Positions 44,873-53,410 of a stretch of 64,000 bases of DNA are shown here, one piece after another. Source of the DNA: Chitinophaga filiformis (GTDB lineage Bacteria > Bacteroidota > Bacteroidia > Chitinophagales > Chitinophagaceae). Every line of letters starts with the position of its first letter. Within the stretch, counting starts at the first letter, position 1. The translations under genes were made by a program, and so were the position numbers. The notes beneath the pieces are model-generated. The model ran no database searches. It saw nothing but the letters and a program-made list of their open reading frames with translations, and was not told where the DNA came from. The stretch lies in NCBI RefSeq assembly GCF_900102545.1, contig NZ_FNBN01000003.1:1322295-1386294 (forward strand), in the 5' to 3' direction.

Positions 44873-45280
44873 ATGATTAAATTTCTATTCTTATTGCTGT
44901 GGGGCCCTGTATTTTTTATCAAGTCTACTCAGGCAAAACCAGGTGATACCCTGGTTGTAAAAGCAATAGTAACGGAGATTTATCCTATTGACAATTATAT
45001 AGTTGTCAAGGCTGAAGATAACAGGGGTGAAAAGTTTACAATTTTGTCCCCATTCGGTGTAAAGACTCCATTGGTGAATAAAAATGAGCATAATTATAAA
45101 GTAAAAGTTGGTAAGCCTTACCCTTTTGTGATTGAGAAAACTACTATTATGAAAGGTACTGCGGGAAGCAATATGTTCTTACCATTAGGAGGATTTGTTT
45201 ATAACGGGCGAGAATTGCTGGAAAGAGGGAAATTGCCATATAATGCATTGAATATGTGTCAACGTAGAATCTATTATTAG
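44873..45280 (+). CDS. Small secreted beta-rich protein
   Basis: 135 residues with a signal peptide (about 1-22, ending STQAK). The rest has an OB-like alternating strand pattern (TLVVKAIVTEIYPIDNYIVV, then YKVKVGKPYPFVIEKTTIM). No family is recognised. It ends 112 bases before the third paralogue of the lipoprotein family. AT-rich, as are its neighbours. Confidence 0.7.
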   Translation: MIKFLFLLLWGPVFFIKSTQAKPGDTLVVKAIVTEIYPIDNYIVVKAEDNRGEKFTILSPFGVKTPLVNKNEHNYKVKVGKPYPFVIEKTTIMKGTAGSNMFLPLGGFVYNGRELLERGKLPYNALNMCQRRIYY

Positions 45281-45392
45281 GGGATACCCCGGGATTCTCA
45301 AAAAAGGAATATGGGACTATTGGATACGTTGAATACTGTTGCCATTTCATATAGAGATAAAGGCAATTATACAGGTGATTTTGCCTTTGAAA

Positions 45393-45959
45393 ATGGATTT
45401 TACCATGAGCAAAAACATTTCTTTCGTATTATTTTTGTCGCTGCTTTCGGTAGGGTGCAGTTCGCCCAGGAAAAGCTTATCGCAGCCATTAAATGGGGAT
45501 CCAATTCAGATAGCTATAGGCGAGTTTTCCGGAAAATGTAAACTATACAAACAATCTTCGGCGTTTTATGTGAAACTGTTAAGTCCCAAAAGATACAGTG
45601 ATATGGTAGCTGTGTCAATTGTAAAAAGTGGTACCAAGATGTTGTTAAGACCTGATGCGACTATTGGCAGCAAGGGAAAGTTGCCCTTTAGGTACTATGA
45701 AAAAGATGGGAAACTCTTTTTCTGGAGAGATGAAAATTATATACTAACGGAAGATGCGCTTGCTGTTTATAGACGGTATAATGTACTACAGGAAGACCCG
45801 GATAACAAGATTGGTATGCCTGATCCTGTGATAGATGACAAGCAGAAAGGAGCTGACTACTTTTTCTGTAAGGATAATTTGGCTATATATAAGCGGGTTA
45901 TTTCAAGCGTCGCCGTCGGTCAGTATACGCCACCTGCGTTAAAATGCAAGAGTAAATGA
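45393..45959 (+). CDS. Lipoprotein, intact paralogue of the amber-broken gene
   Basis: 188 residues from ATG 45393 (MDFTMSKNISFVLFLSLLSV, lipid cysteine in SVGC); ATG 45405 (MSKNIS) is equally plausible. It is very similar, in protein and DNA, to the broken copy at 42712: SGTKMLLRPDATIGSKGKLP, FRYYEKDGKLFFWRDENYIL and EDPDNKIGMPDPVIDDKQKG. Homology begins at the sequence AAAATGGATTTTACCATGAG in both copies and continues about 50 bases past the stop, so a DNA segment was duplicated. The function is unknown; it is a probable immunity-type lipoprotein. Confidence 0.8.
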   Translation: MDFTMSKNISFVLFLSLLSVGCSSPRKSLSQPLNGDPIQIAIGEFSGKCKLYKQSSAFYVKLLSPKRYSDMVAVSIVKSGTKMLLRPDATIGSKGKLPFRYYEKDGKLFFWRDENYILTEDALAVYRRYNVLQEDPDNKIGMPDPVIDDKQKGADYFFCKDNLAIYKRVISSVAVGQYTPPALKCKSK

Positions 45960-45982
45960 TAATTAATTAATTCACTTTCGTT

Positions 45983-46028
45983 AAAGAGGAAACAGTCGTT
46001 CTATGGTTGGAATGACTATTTCCTCTTT
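45983..46028 (+). terminator. Long hairpin after the lipoprotein gene
   Basis: AAAGAGGAAA (45983-45992) pairs perfectly with TTTCCTCTTT (46019-46028); an inner AGTC/GACT stem extends it. It lies 24 bases beyond the stop at 45959 and its loop holds the ATG at 46003. Confidence 0.65.
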
Positions 46029-46398
46029 TAACTGGATGAAAGGCAAAGATGAGCATATAATATCTACGCTCCAAAGTGTTTTTATAGATAGAAATGATCC
46101 AGGCAGGAACGATAGTGTCGAAATTATCGTTAAATGGTATGGAAGCAATTCAAAATCTAAACTCGTCTTCAAGAAATCCTATTTGTTCAAAGCAACAATG
46201 AATTTTGGAATTGTTGCCAATGAATCAATTGATGATGCTTACATTGCGCCACCGGATGATGAAGATTTGACGGATTTTTATAAAAAATGGAAAGGTTTCT
46301 TCGATCAGGTTAAGCTGCACTGCTATGTTATAAAAACGTCATCTACCGGAGGCGAGATTAAAATACTTGCTGAAGATGTAGAAATGATAGAAATATAA
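46003..46398 (+). CDS. Hypothetical small acidic protein
   Basis: 131 residues, no signal peptide and no recognised family. The centre has alternating hydrophobic and charged residues (VEIIVKWYGSNSKSKLVFKK), followed by an acidic segment (PPDDEDLTDFYKKWKGFFDQ) and a C-terminal strand (EIKILAEDVEMIEI). The first ATG (46003) lies in the loop of a terminator-like hairpin, so the true start may be ATG 46036 (MKGKDEH). Small acidic soluble proteins of this kind often act as immunity or inhibitor proteins, which the array context also suggests. Confidence 0.65.
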   Translation: MVGMTISSFNWMKGKDEHIISTLQSVFIDRNDPGRNDSVEIIVKWYGSNSKSKLVFKKSYLFKATMNFGIVANESIDDAYIAPPDDEDLTDFYKKWKGFFDQVKLHCYVIKTSSTGGEIKILAEDVEMIEI

Positions 46399-46438
46399 GT
46401 GTTCGACAAAATCTCGTCTCATAAAGAATTACCGCACC

Positions 46439-46930
46439 ATGAAGTATCTTGCATTGATAACAATCATATTGAGTTTTAGTTGTAAGAATAAACACATGGA
46501 GAAATGTGATAAAAGCTATTCGATACAGGTCTGGAATATCAATGCTTCACGTGCATTTGTCAATCTGTATGCAATAAGTGAAGATAGTATATCCATTACG
46601 TTTTTAGGCGGTGTTGTTGGAGATACTGAAAGAGTGCTATATGGAAAAGCGCTGAGCCAGGAGGAAAGGTTAGACCTTTGTGATTGGTTGGGATCAATTG
46701 ATATTGATACACTGAAAACAGAGTATATAAATAAGGCAGTTGAAGACGGAAATCAGAAAAAGGTCGAGATTATCCTGGGTTCGAAAACTAAAACTATTTA
46801 TGTCTCTAATTTTTATCAGAAAGATCTAGGTGAGCTTTTTAATGTAATTAACATGATTGTAAAAGATGAAAGATATAAAATCAGGTACCAAAGTAATTAC
46901 ACCGGATCGGTTTTAATAAGAGGTAAATAG
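46439..46930 (+). CDS. Small lipoprotein, candidate orphan immunity protein
   Basis: 163 residues with a short lipoprotein signal (MKYLALITIILSFSC, Cys15). The mature part (about 20-163) has SIQVWNINASRAFVNLYAI, then GKALSQEERLDLCDWLGSID and NFYQKDLGELFNVINMIVKD. I recognise no family. The next gene begins 8 bases after its stop, so the two are probably co-transcribed. Confidence 0.7.
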   Translation: MKYLALITIILSFSCKNKHMEKCDKSYSIQVWNINASRAFVNLYAISEDSISITFLGGVVGDTERVLYGKALSQEERLDLCDWLGSIDIDTLKTEYINKAVEDGNQKKVEIILGSKTKTIYVSNFYQKDLGELFNVINMIVKDERYKIRYQSNYTGSVLIRGK

Positions 46931-46938
46931 AACAATAT

Positions 46939-47241
46939 ATGAAGTTAAATAGGCAGCAGTACGTTTTTATTATTCTTACGTCAATTACGATGATTTTAGG
47001 AATGTACATTACGATAATCGGATCTGCGCCGGAAGTAGCTTGTTATGAACGGATCATCGGACACATCAAAACTTTTAGGACATTTGATAAGACTTTATCC
47101 TGGAGTTTCTCTTTGGGACTTTTTTTAATGACAGCAACAAGAGCTAATGTAAGTGTTTGGGCATGTCTTATCTTTTTGCTTTTAATGGTTATTCCAGTAC
47201 TGATTCAAATGGTGATCTATTCTTGTGCCAGCCAGAACTAA
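46939..47241 (+). CDS. Small membrane protein
   Basis: 100 residues with three probable membrane helices: about 7-27 (YVFIILTSITMILGMYITII), about 54-70 (SWSFSLGLFLMTATR) and about 74-97 (WACLIFLLLMVIPVLIQMVI). It has no motif or family I recognise. Some polymorphic-toxin immunity proteins are small multi-helix membrane proteins, so it may protect against a membrane- or periplasm-acting toxin together with the lipoprotein just upstream. Confidence 0.7.
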   Translation: MKLNRQQYVFIILTSITMILGMYITIIGSAPEVACYERIIGHIKTFRTFDKTLSWSFSLGLFLMTATRANVSVWACLIFLLLMVIPVLIQMVIYSCASQN

Positions 47242-47449
47242 AGATGGAGATGCTAACTATCCGTCTCTATGGGCCCATGGTTCTTAGGTATCCAAGCCCC
47301 AACCACTAATTCGATAACCTGAGCAAAAGAAAGGCGCTGTCTTCTTTATTTGAATCATAAGCAGGGATGAGATTAATAGCACTCACCCAATGCCCTCGCG
47401 GGCGGTGACTATTACCTGTAGCCATCTTGTAAAAGGAAATCAGGTGCGG

Positions 47450-47797
47450 TCACTCTTCCCCCAATAACTCCTCCAACACCACTGCCTGGTTATGCTCCTC
47501 ATCCTTCGCAGCATACACCAGCGTTATCTTCTTCTTTCCCCTGGCCAGATCCTGCAGTTCCTCCCAGGCTTCGTTATCCTTCAACTCCTCCCGGTATCTC
47601 TTTTTAAATTCCCTCCATTTTGCGGGATCATGCCCGAACCAGGTTCTCAGCTTCGTGGAAGGAGCTACTTCTTTAAGCCACTGGTCAATCTCAGCCGCCT
47701 CTTTTTTGATACCCCTTGGCCATAGACGGTCAACGAGAATGCGATAGCCATCTCTCGGGTCAGCAGGGTCATAAGCTCTTTTAATTACAACTTGCAT
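47450..47797 (-). CDS. yeaO: DUF488 (YeaO-like) protein
   Basis: 115 residues, the normal length of the family. Marker blocks are RAYDPADPRDGYRILVDRLW, PRGIKKEAAEIDQWLKEVAP, WFGHDPAKWREFKKRYREEL and the terminal LVYAAKDEEHNQAVVLEELL. The biochemical role is unknown. The start is ATG 47797, with TATATTCG (47826-47819 on the minus strand, one mismatch to the -7 consensus) 21 bases upstream. Two decayed copies of its last 15 or so codons lie at 42476-42520 and 44094-44141, so it marks the right border of the immunity array. Confidence 0.88.
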   Translation of the reverse strand: MQVVIKRAYDPADPRDGYRILVDRLWPRGIKKEAAEIDQWLKEVAPSTKLRTWFGHDPAKWREFKKRYREELKDNEAWEELQDLARGKKKITLVYAAKDEEHNQAVVLEELLGEE

Positions 47798-48004
47798 ATG
47801 TCATGTTGTTTATATTTGCGAATATATCCGGGCCGGGCTACTTGTGGAAGTAACTGCTATATAAAGGCACAATAAATGCGCCATTTAAGTTGACCTGGAA
47901 GTACTAACACTCAGTCACTTTGTTAAATTTCCCTTATAACTTTCCCGATAAATCCGTTAAAAACAAGCTTTTACTTAACTTTTGGCCTTAATTCAGCACG
48001 GCAT

Positions 48005-48307
48005 ATGGCTAACGGAAGCAAATCACCACACATCCTCAATACATCTACCAACCTGCTTGGATTCTGCCTGATTGTGCTGACCTCCATCAAAGTCATGCAT
48101 TTTAATAATGGTACGCTCATTGACGACAGTACCGGCATTGCCTCCCTGCTTTTAATGGCCAGTTGTTTCCTGTCATTCCTGTCCATGCGGGCGGAAGAGG
48201 AGCGGAGAAGCGATCGACTGGAGAAGATAGCGGATTACGTCTTCCTGGTGGCGCTGATCTGTGTGAGTGTTACCATTGTGCTGGTATCCTTTAACCTGAT
48301 CTCATAA
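48005..48307 (+). CDS. Hypothetical membrane protein, three helices
   Basis: 100 residues. Probable membrane helices at about 14-30 (TNLLGFCLIVLTSIKVM), about 43-60 (ASLLLMASCFLSFLSM) and about 76-97 (YVFLVALICVSVTIVLVSF), separated by a charged loop (RAEEERRSDRLEKIAD). No family recognised. Monocistronic. Confidence 0.75.
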   Translation: MANGSKSPHILNTSTNLLGFCLIVLTSIKVMHFNNGTLIDDSTGIASLLLMASCFLSFLSMRAEEERRSDRLEKIADYVFLVALICVSVTIVLVSFNLIS

Positions 48308-48360
48308 GCGGCGGACTTACCGGTGGTCACAAGCTACTTTACTTTATATAACCATTTTAA

Positions 48361-48368
48361 TATATTTG
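48361..48368 (+). promoter_or_regulatory. -7 promoter element (TATATTTG) of the DUF6263-like gene
   Basis: Exact TAnnTTTG match, 25 bases before the ATG at 48394; CTTT at 48337-48340 with a 20-base spacer could serve as the -33 box. Confidence 0.55.
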
Positions 48369-48393
48369 TTTCTTAAACTAATCGCATATACCT

Positions 48394-49290
48394 ATGACCA
48401 CTAAGAGTACTGTCCTGTTGACGGGCCTTATCTTCTTTTCATCAATCTTAACTGCACAGGTAAAGAGGGCAATTATTCCGGCATTGGCTCCAGGAGAGCA
48501 ATACATTTTGAGAAACAATACCATTTCCGACATTCATGAAGACGGTGTGCGTGCCATTAATCAGAATTTTTCGACCAGCTGGTTCCTGCGGGTAATAGGC
48601 AAGACAGCGCAGGGAAAGTTGATGATAAGGGCTACTTACATGAAAATCAACCAGCGAACGGAACACCTGTTTACGCATGATCTTACTGGCTTTAACTCAG
48701 ACGATTTCAAGGAGTTTGTGGTAAAGAGCACAAACGAAGAGTTACACAGGAAGAATGATCAGCTGCGTAAACTGGGGGAGGGAATGCTGGGGAAATCATT
48801 TACCGTTTACATCAATTCCGATTGGAGGGTAGATGAGGTAACCGGGGTGGATACGCTTGTCAATATTGCGCTTGACGGTATGGGAGAAGAAGACGCTGCA
48901 GTGGCACAAAGCTTCGGAAAATCAACCAGGGTGGCCATTAATAATGAAGAGATCAAAAAAATCTTTGATGGAGCGTTCTCTTATATCCCGGAGGAAGAGG
49001 TAGGTGTAGGTGATAAATGGTACAAAGACGACAACCACCATGTGGGATCACTGAGAATAGAGTATACCGTGAAATCTGATAACGGGAGTGAGATGGAGAT
49101 TGCCGCATCTTCCGCTTCAGCTGTGAATAACGATATTCAGGCGTCTTATTCCAGGAAAGGAACGATTACCGTAGATAGTAAAACAGGCTTGCTGCTGAGT
49201 TCTTCTGTGAAGGATGATATGAAACCAAGAGCAGGAAATATTACCAGGTTAGTGGTAAGGACTGTAAAGAATGAGATGCAAAAGAAGTAG
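48394..49290 (+). CDS. Secreted DUF6263-like protein
   Basis: 298 residues. The signal peptide is 1-21 (FFSSILTAQ). A beta-rich body follows with MIRATYMKINQRTEHLF, GKSFTVYINSDWRVDEVTG, the GVGDKWYKDDN block and KGTITVDSKTGLLLSSSVKD. This profile fits the DUF6263 family, whose function is unknown; the assignment rests on general resemblance. Single gene, with its own promoter. Confidence 0.75.
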   Translation: MTTKSTVLLTGLIFFSSILTAQVKRAIIPALAPGEQYILRNNTISDIHEDGVRAINQNFSTSWFLRVIGKTAQGKLMIRATYMKINQRTEHLFTHDLTGFNSDDFKEFVVKSTNEELHRKNDQLRKLGEGMLGKSFTVYINSDWRVDEVTGVDTLVNIALDGMGEEDAAVAQSFGKSTRVAINNEEIKKIFDGAFSYIPEEEVGVGDKWYKDDNHHVGSLRIEYTVKSDNGSEMEIAASSASAVNNDIQASYSRKGTITVDSKTGLLLSSSVKDDMKPRAGNITRLVVRTVKNEMQKK

Positions 49291-49420
49291 CGGATGAATG
49301 ATGGGTGTGCGATGTAGCTAGATTGCATATTCGGAACCATGTTATGGGAAAATTAATGCCGCTATGGTAGCGGATACCGGGGGGAATCTAAAACTTTCGG
49401 TGGGGGCACAAAAAGATTGT

Positions 49421-49445
49421 AAAGCCGCTCTCTATGGGCGGCTTT
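49421..49445. terminator. Terminator-like hairpin between convergent genes
   Basis: An 8-bp stem AAAGCCGC / GCGGCTTT with a 9-base loop lies 30 bases beyond the stop of the minus-strand gene at 49476; on that strand a T-rich tail (ATCTTTTT) follows. Confidence 0.65.
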
Positions 49446-49475
49446 GCTTATGTGGCCAGAATAAAAATGAGTTGA

Positions 49476-50438
49476 TCAGACCAGAAACTGGTCGCAGTCA
49501 TATTGATGAAAGATGGTTAGCGGAGGACTTTTTTCCGGTACATCTGCGAGGTGTATCAATTCCCTTTGAATCACCTGTTCCCTGTGGAGCTGCGCAGTTA
49601 ACCTACTTTCCCGGTCGGCAGTCCGCAGTATATCCGCTGCAGAGCGGCTTTTCTTCGCAATCCTGGGAGTTTTAGCTGATGGCTGTGGCGCTTTTTTCTG
49701 TTCTACCGCAGGTAATACCGGCTCCAGCACTGCAGTTACAAATGCCTGTTCGCTGCTGGCCGTGCCGGCGGACTGAATACCAGTATTGGTACGCAGAAAG
49801 CGCAGCTGTAACAGAACGATTGTTGCCGTGGCGCTAACTGGTGCGACGGGCAGCAGAAGGCTATGCTCTTTCTCTCCCAGCCGGACGCAGCTCGCTGCTG
49901 ACGTGCTGCCAACGCAGGTGTTCTGCTCAAGGTCCATGTCCAGTGCTACTGCCTGAAGTTGTATATAACGGGCATCCTTAGGCGGTTTCAGCCAGTGCTG
50001 CCAGTTAGTGGGTAGTTTCACTATCACACTGCCGTTCTGCTGGCGTATAGTGTCTATGCCGCCAATGGTCATAACGGCCTTTTTATTATACCGGAAATCT
50101 TTCAGGTGTTGATGTAAAGCAGCGGCAGTGAATACACGTTTGCCCAGGGTGTGCAGGGTATCCTCTCTCAGCGCCGCGTAAACGGCCTTATTGAGCCTGT
50201 ATACGGTCGTTTCGTCTTGTGCTGGCTGCCATATGCCATTCAAGGCAGAACGGATCGATTTTGCGGCCTTACTGGCCTTCGCGAATTCGCGGCTGCTTTG
50301 TTTGCTGGCGGCAGACATACTGTCCGGGCCATACTGAGGCATTCTGCGGCAGAATTGCTTGCCGTTCCGCTCGTAATAGATCAGGTCCCCGACATGGCCG
50401 GAAAGTCCCTGTGTAAGTGTATTAAAGTTTTTGGCCAT
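49476..50438 (-). CDS. Hypothetical protein, DUF6266-like N-terminus
   Basis: 320 residues from ATG 50438; a longer frame begins only with TTG 50462. The N-terminal AKNFNTLTQGLSGHVGDLIY with YYERNGKQFCRRMPQY resembles the GkvGnvvyy/nGkqvvR pattern of DUF6266 proteins. A lysine/alanine-rich helix follows (ASKQSSREFAKASKAAKSIR). The C-terminal third (about 225-320) is rich in Ala, Pro and Lys and may be disordered. No signal peptide. Function unknown. Confidence 0.7.
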   Translation of the reverse strand: MAKNFNTLTQGLSGHVGDLIYYERNGKQFCRRMPQYGPDSMSAASKQSSREFAKASKAAKSIRSALNGIWQPAQDETTVYRLNKAVYAALREDTLHTLGKRVFTAAALHQHLKDFRYNKKAVMTIGGIDTIRQQNGSVIVKLPTNWQHWLKPPKDARYIQLQAVALDMDLEQNTCVGSTSAASCVRLGEKEHSLLLPVAPVSATATIVLLQLRFLRTNTGIQSAGTASSEQAFVTAVLEPVLPAVEQKKAPQPSAKTPRIAKKSRSAADILRTADRESRLTAQLHREQVIQRELIHLADVPEKSPPLTIFHQYDCDQFLV

Positions 50439-50838
50439 AACATACAATAGATTATTATTCAATTTACGGAAAATTGGGGTTTAATACGCTGATAGTTAAC
50501 ATCTTGTTAGTAAATAGATTTCATTATTCAGGAGGGTTATAAGGCGATTAAGAGAACGGCTGTATACCCCTTAGGACTATTGTAATGCCCCTGTAAATCA
50601 CTTGTAAGTGAGAGGCGTATTTGCACTTCCATAGGATATCAATAGGACTTGACCTGGACTTGATCGAAGGAGGAATCAGTAGAAGGATATTCCTGGGTAG
50701 ATTTTGCCTGTAAGCCATATTTTGATAAGCGTTACTACATGTATAAAGCTTCTTCGGAAACGAAATAGAAAAAAATATCTGCTGCGTAAAGACATTAGCG
50801 TTTCGGTATCTTTGCCCTTAAACGTCTCGACTAATTTT
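50439..50838. other. Divergent intergenic region with one promoter
   Basis: A 400-base gap between divergent genes. The only feature I can support is TATCTTTG at 50807-50814, an exact -7 match 24 bases before the ATG at 50839. No gene or strong hairpin is seen. Confidence 0.6.
50807..50814 (+). promoter_or_regulatory. -7 promoter element (TATCTTTG)
   Basis: Exact TAnnTTTG match. It supports ATG 50839 as the start and excludes the longer frame that begins with TTG at 50704. Confidence 0.55.
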
Positions 50839-51600
50839 ATGAAAAAGATATTCCTTGCCACATTGTTGTTAACGTCATATTTCCTTCCTGCATTTAGCCA
50901 GAACGGAACTGCTGAGTACCAAAAACTTATTTCTGATTTCATCACCTGTGTAAATCGACATAATAAAGAAGTATTATCTAAGAAGATCGTTTATCCTTTA
51001 AGAAGAGAGTATCCTCTTCCCCCGATAAAAAACAAACAGGAGTTTTTAAGCAGGTATAATGAAGTCTTTGACGACTCACTTGTTACAATGATCACCACCT
51101 CTGCCCCTGACAAGGACTGGTCAAAAATGGGGTGGCGCGGGTTAATGCTGAACCACGGACAGCTGTGGCTGAACGAAGAGGGAAAACTGATCGCGGTAAA
51201 TTATCAGTCGGCTGTTGAGCGTAAAAAGAGAGCTCTCCTGATAGAGAAGGAGAGGAGCCTGGTACATTCGTCTCTGAAAGGATTTAAACGGCCTGTTTGC
51301 CTGATAGAAACAGGTAAGTTCAGGATCAGGATTGATGAGATGGGCGACGGGCATTACCGTTACGCTTCCTGGGGCCTGAAAAATAAACAGAGCGATAAAC
51401 CTGACCTCATCATAGAAAACGGAGAATTCATACCCGAAGGTACCGGCGGTAACCACAGATATGAATTCAAAACCAACGGCTATGTATATAACTGCTCCGT
51501 CACCGTACTGGGAGCGGAACTTGATGGACCACCGGCAGAGCTGATCATTTACAAAGGAGAAAAGGAGATTTTATCTCAAGCTGCTACAATAGCGGAATGA
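50839..51600 (+). CDS. Hypothetical secreted protein
   Basis: 253 residues. The signal peptide is about 1-20 (MKKIFLATLLLTSYFLPAFS). An N-terminal region (about 25-115) resembles an NTF2-like small domain: YQKLISDFITCVNRHNKEVL, NKQEFLSRYNEVFDDSLVTM, then GQLWLNEEGKLIAVN. A C-terminal beta domain (about 140-250) has CLIETGKFRIRIDEMGDGHY and YEFKTNGYVYNCSVTVLG. No catalytic motif. It is convergent with the S41 peptidase, 6 bases between stops. Confidence 0.75.
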   Translation: MKKIFLATLLLTSYFLPAFSQNGTAEYQKLISDFITCVNRHNKEVLSKKIVYPLRREYPLPPIKNKQEFLSRYNEVFDDSLVTMITTSAPDKDWSKMGWRGLMLNHGQLWLNEEGKLIAVNYQSAVERKKRALLIEKERSLVHSSLKGFKRPVCLIETGKFRIRIDEMGDGHYRYASWGLKNKQSDKPDLIIENGEFIPEGTGGNHRYEFKTNGYVYNCSVTVLGAELDGPPAELIIYKGEKEILSQAATIAE

Positions 51601-51606
51601 GATAAA

Positions 51607-53112
51607 TCATCTGGCTGCTGCTGGCCTGATTGAGAGCGCCTTCTCTAATTCCTGATCAATTCCTTTACTAAAAGACTCAAATGAGGGCTTGATAGCAAAG
51701 TCCGGGATCACACCATGCCCGGGAATCCCCTTATGTACAGCCAGATTAAATTTAAGGATAGGAATGGAGATGCTGAGCTTTGTTGCCGGTAGGGTAAGTT
51801 CCAGCATTGTTCCGCTAGTATTGCCATAATAGCCGCCACCGGTTTCCTGTCCGATAAAAACAGCATTTGTATGCTCGCGTAAAAGACTGCAGAATTCTGC
51901 TCCTCCGGAGTATGTCCAGCCACTTGTGAGGATATACAGATGACCTTTGAAAGGATGAGATCTTGGAGGCATCGGGATATAGAGCCCTTTTTTACGAAGT
52001 ATTCTTCCATTGCTGGTCAGCTCATTTTCTTCATGCAATTCATTATATAGCCCTATTCGATCGCTATCCGTGGCATAGTCTGTATGATTAATGAAACTGA
52101 ATTCAAATCGGGATAATTCCACACTATCATATTTGATATACGGCTGATCGGTGAGCCAGGAGAAGAGATAGTCCTCATTCCCTTCGGAACCACCGCCATT
52201 TTCACGCATGTCAATGATCAGGGTTTCCGTGTTATCCTTTAAAAGGATATTAAAACAGGAGTCTGTAAACTTGCGGAAATCCATATTATGCTTGCGAAAT
52301 CTGCTGTTGCTGAAGGTATTAAAGGTCAGCCGCGCGATATTTCCGGCAAGATACCGAAATGATGCAGGCAGTTCGCTGGTATCCTGATGATAGGTGCTGT
52401 TGACTTTTGTTTCAATTACCTTAAGGGCTTGATATGTTACAGCCCTTACCTGCACTGTTTGCTGTTTTCCGTTTGAAGGATTCATTACCGTCATATCGAA
52501 ACTTTCCGGCTGACCAATCACCTTGGCATATTCAATAGCAAATCGGATCCCATCCAGGAAGGCAATCTTGGAGCTTAAAATATTACCATCAGATCCGAAG
52601 GTCTGATAGATCTTTTCTTTGATTGCGGAAACGGGCACCCGATTGATGGCTATGACACGGGCGCCTTTGAGAGAATGCCCGGAAACAGTATCGTTTAAAA
52701 TGAATGTATCGTCGCCGGAATTGAGTACAGACAAGGGCATAAACTTTCCTTGTTGCTGTAGAAAGGTTTTCAGGTCATCTGAAAGGCTGATGTCGCAATG
52801 GTCTTCTTTCGTAATAGCCACTATCGGGGAGACGATGTTATAGAACTGGAATCCGTTCATGCTATCCTGTATCATGGCACGCCGGGCGGCTACCAGGCTG
52901 TCAAATGATCTTGCGGTGGTATACCAGTATATGCCGGTATGTGCCTCTTTCAGGCTGTTAACAAGCAGGTCAAAATCAGCTAAAAGCGCCTTTGCAGGAT
53001 ATTTGGGCAGGGATGTAAATGCAGCTGAAGTGAACGCATTCTCCTGTTTTGAAGGTTGATTGCAAGATAGGAAGATGAAGGCAAGGATAAAATGAAAGAT
53101 GTACTTTCTCAT
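51607..53112 (-). CDS. S41-family serine peptidase, lipoprotein
   Basis: Envelope peptidase of the S41 (C-terminal processing/tricorn-like) family, 501 residues from ATG 53112; ATG 53124 is also possible. The lipoprotein signal ends FILAFIFLSC. N-terminal helices carry LLADFDLLVNSLKEAHTGIY, a hallmark of Bacteroidota S41 proteins. The catalytic domain has TLIIDMRENGGGSEGNEDYL and the nucleophile region YILTSGWTYSGGAEFCSLL, in which the Ser of YSGG is the likely nucleophile, then IGQETGGGYYGNTSG. Its promoter region holds a 61/60-base imperfect tandem repeat. Confidence 0.88.
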   Translation of the reverse strand: MRKYIFHFILAFIFLSCNQPSKQENAFTSAAFTSLPKYPAKALLADFDLLVNSLKEAHTGIYWYTTARSFDSLVAARRAMIQDSMNGFQFYNIVSPIVAITKEDHCDISLSDDLKTFLQQQGKFMPLSVLNSGDDTFILNDTVSGHSLKGARVIAINRVPVSAIKEKIYQTFGSDGNILSSKIAFLDGIRFAIEYAKVIGQPESFDMTVMNPSNGKQQTVQVRAVTYQALKVIETKVNSTYHQDTSELPASFRYLAGNIARLTFNTFSNSRFRKHNMDFRKFTDSCFNILLKDNTETLIIDMRENGGGSEGNEDYLFSWLTDQPYIKYDSVELSRFEFSFINHTDYATDSDRIGLYNELHEENELTSNGRILRKKGLYIPMPPRSHPFKGHLYILTSGWTYSGGAEFCSLLREHTNAVFIGQETGGGYYGNTSGTMLELTLPATKLSISIPILKFNLAVHKGIPGHGVIPDFAIKPSFESFSKGIDQELEKALSIRPAAAR

Positions 53113-53196
53113 CTGGTAAAGCATGGTAATATTAAGGTACGGGATATAAAATAGGCTGATTTTATCAGATTCCAATAAATTAATCCGAACCATTGA

Positions 53197-53324
53197 GTAA
53201 AGAAGTATGACAAGGAAGACGACGTATGTATACTATACTCTTTACAACTTCATCAGACCCTTAGGTAAAGAATTTGACAAAGAAGACAAAGTATGTATTT
53301 CGCATTCCTTGCAACTTCGTCAGA
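53197..53324. repeat. Imperfect tandem repeat (about 60 bp x 2)
   Basis: Copies at 53197-53257 and 53265-53324 share GTAAAGAA...GACAA.GAAGAC...GTATGTAT...CAACTTC.TCAGA. In the first copy the ends GTAAAGAAGTAT and ATACTCTTTAC form an inverted repeat. Both lie upstream of the S41 gene and may be regulator-binding sites or a small duplicated element. Confidence 0.6.
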
Positions 53325-53333
53325 TATAAAAAA

Positions 53334-53362
53334 GGGAAGGCGTTCATTTCGAACGCCTTCCC
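53334..53362 (-). terminator. Strong intrinsic terminator of the SGNH gene
   Basis: A perfect 12-bp stem GGGAAGGCGTTC / GAACGCCTTCCC with a 5-base loop. On the minus strand TTTTTT follows the stem, 49 bases past the stop at 53411. Confidence 0.9.
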
Positions 53363-53410
53363 CCGGACATGGATGTGATAAATCAGAAAGGAATGTTAAT
53401 TTCTTTATAA

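Noticed and set aside
45311..45541. Small ORF overlapping the start of the lipoprotein at 45393
   Set aside because: It overlaps the lipoprotein in another frame, and the equivalent frame in the broken copy is open only because the DNA is duplicated. It may contain a toxin-tip remnant but is not a gene.
50704..50838. N-terminal extension of the secreted protein at 50839
   Set aside because: It starts with TTG, is highly basic, and contains the -7 promoter element; the ATG at 50839 gives a proper signal peptide.
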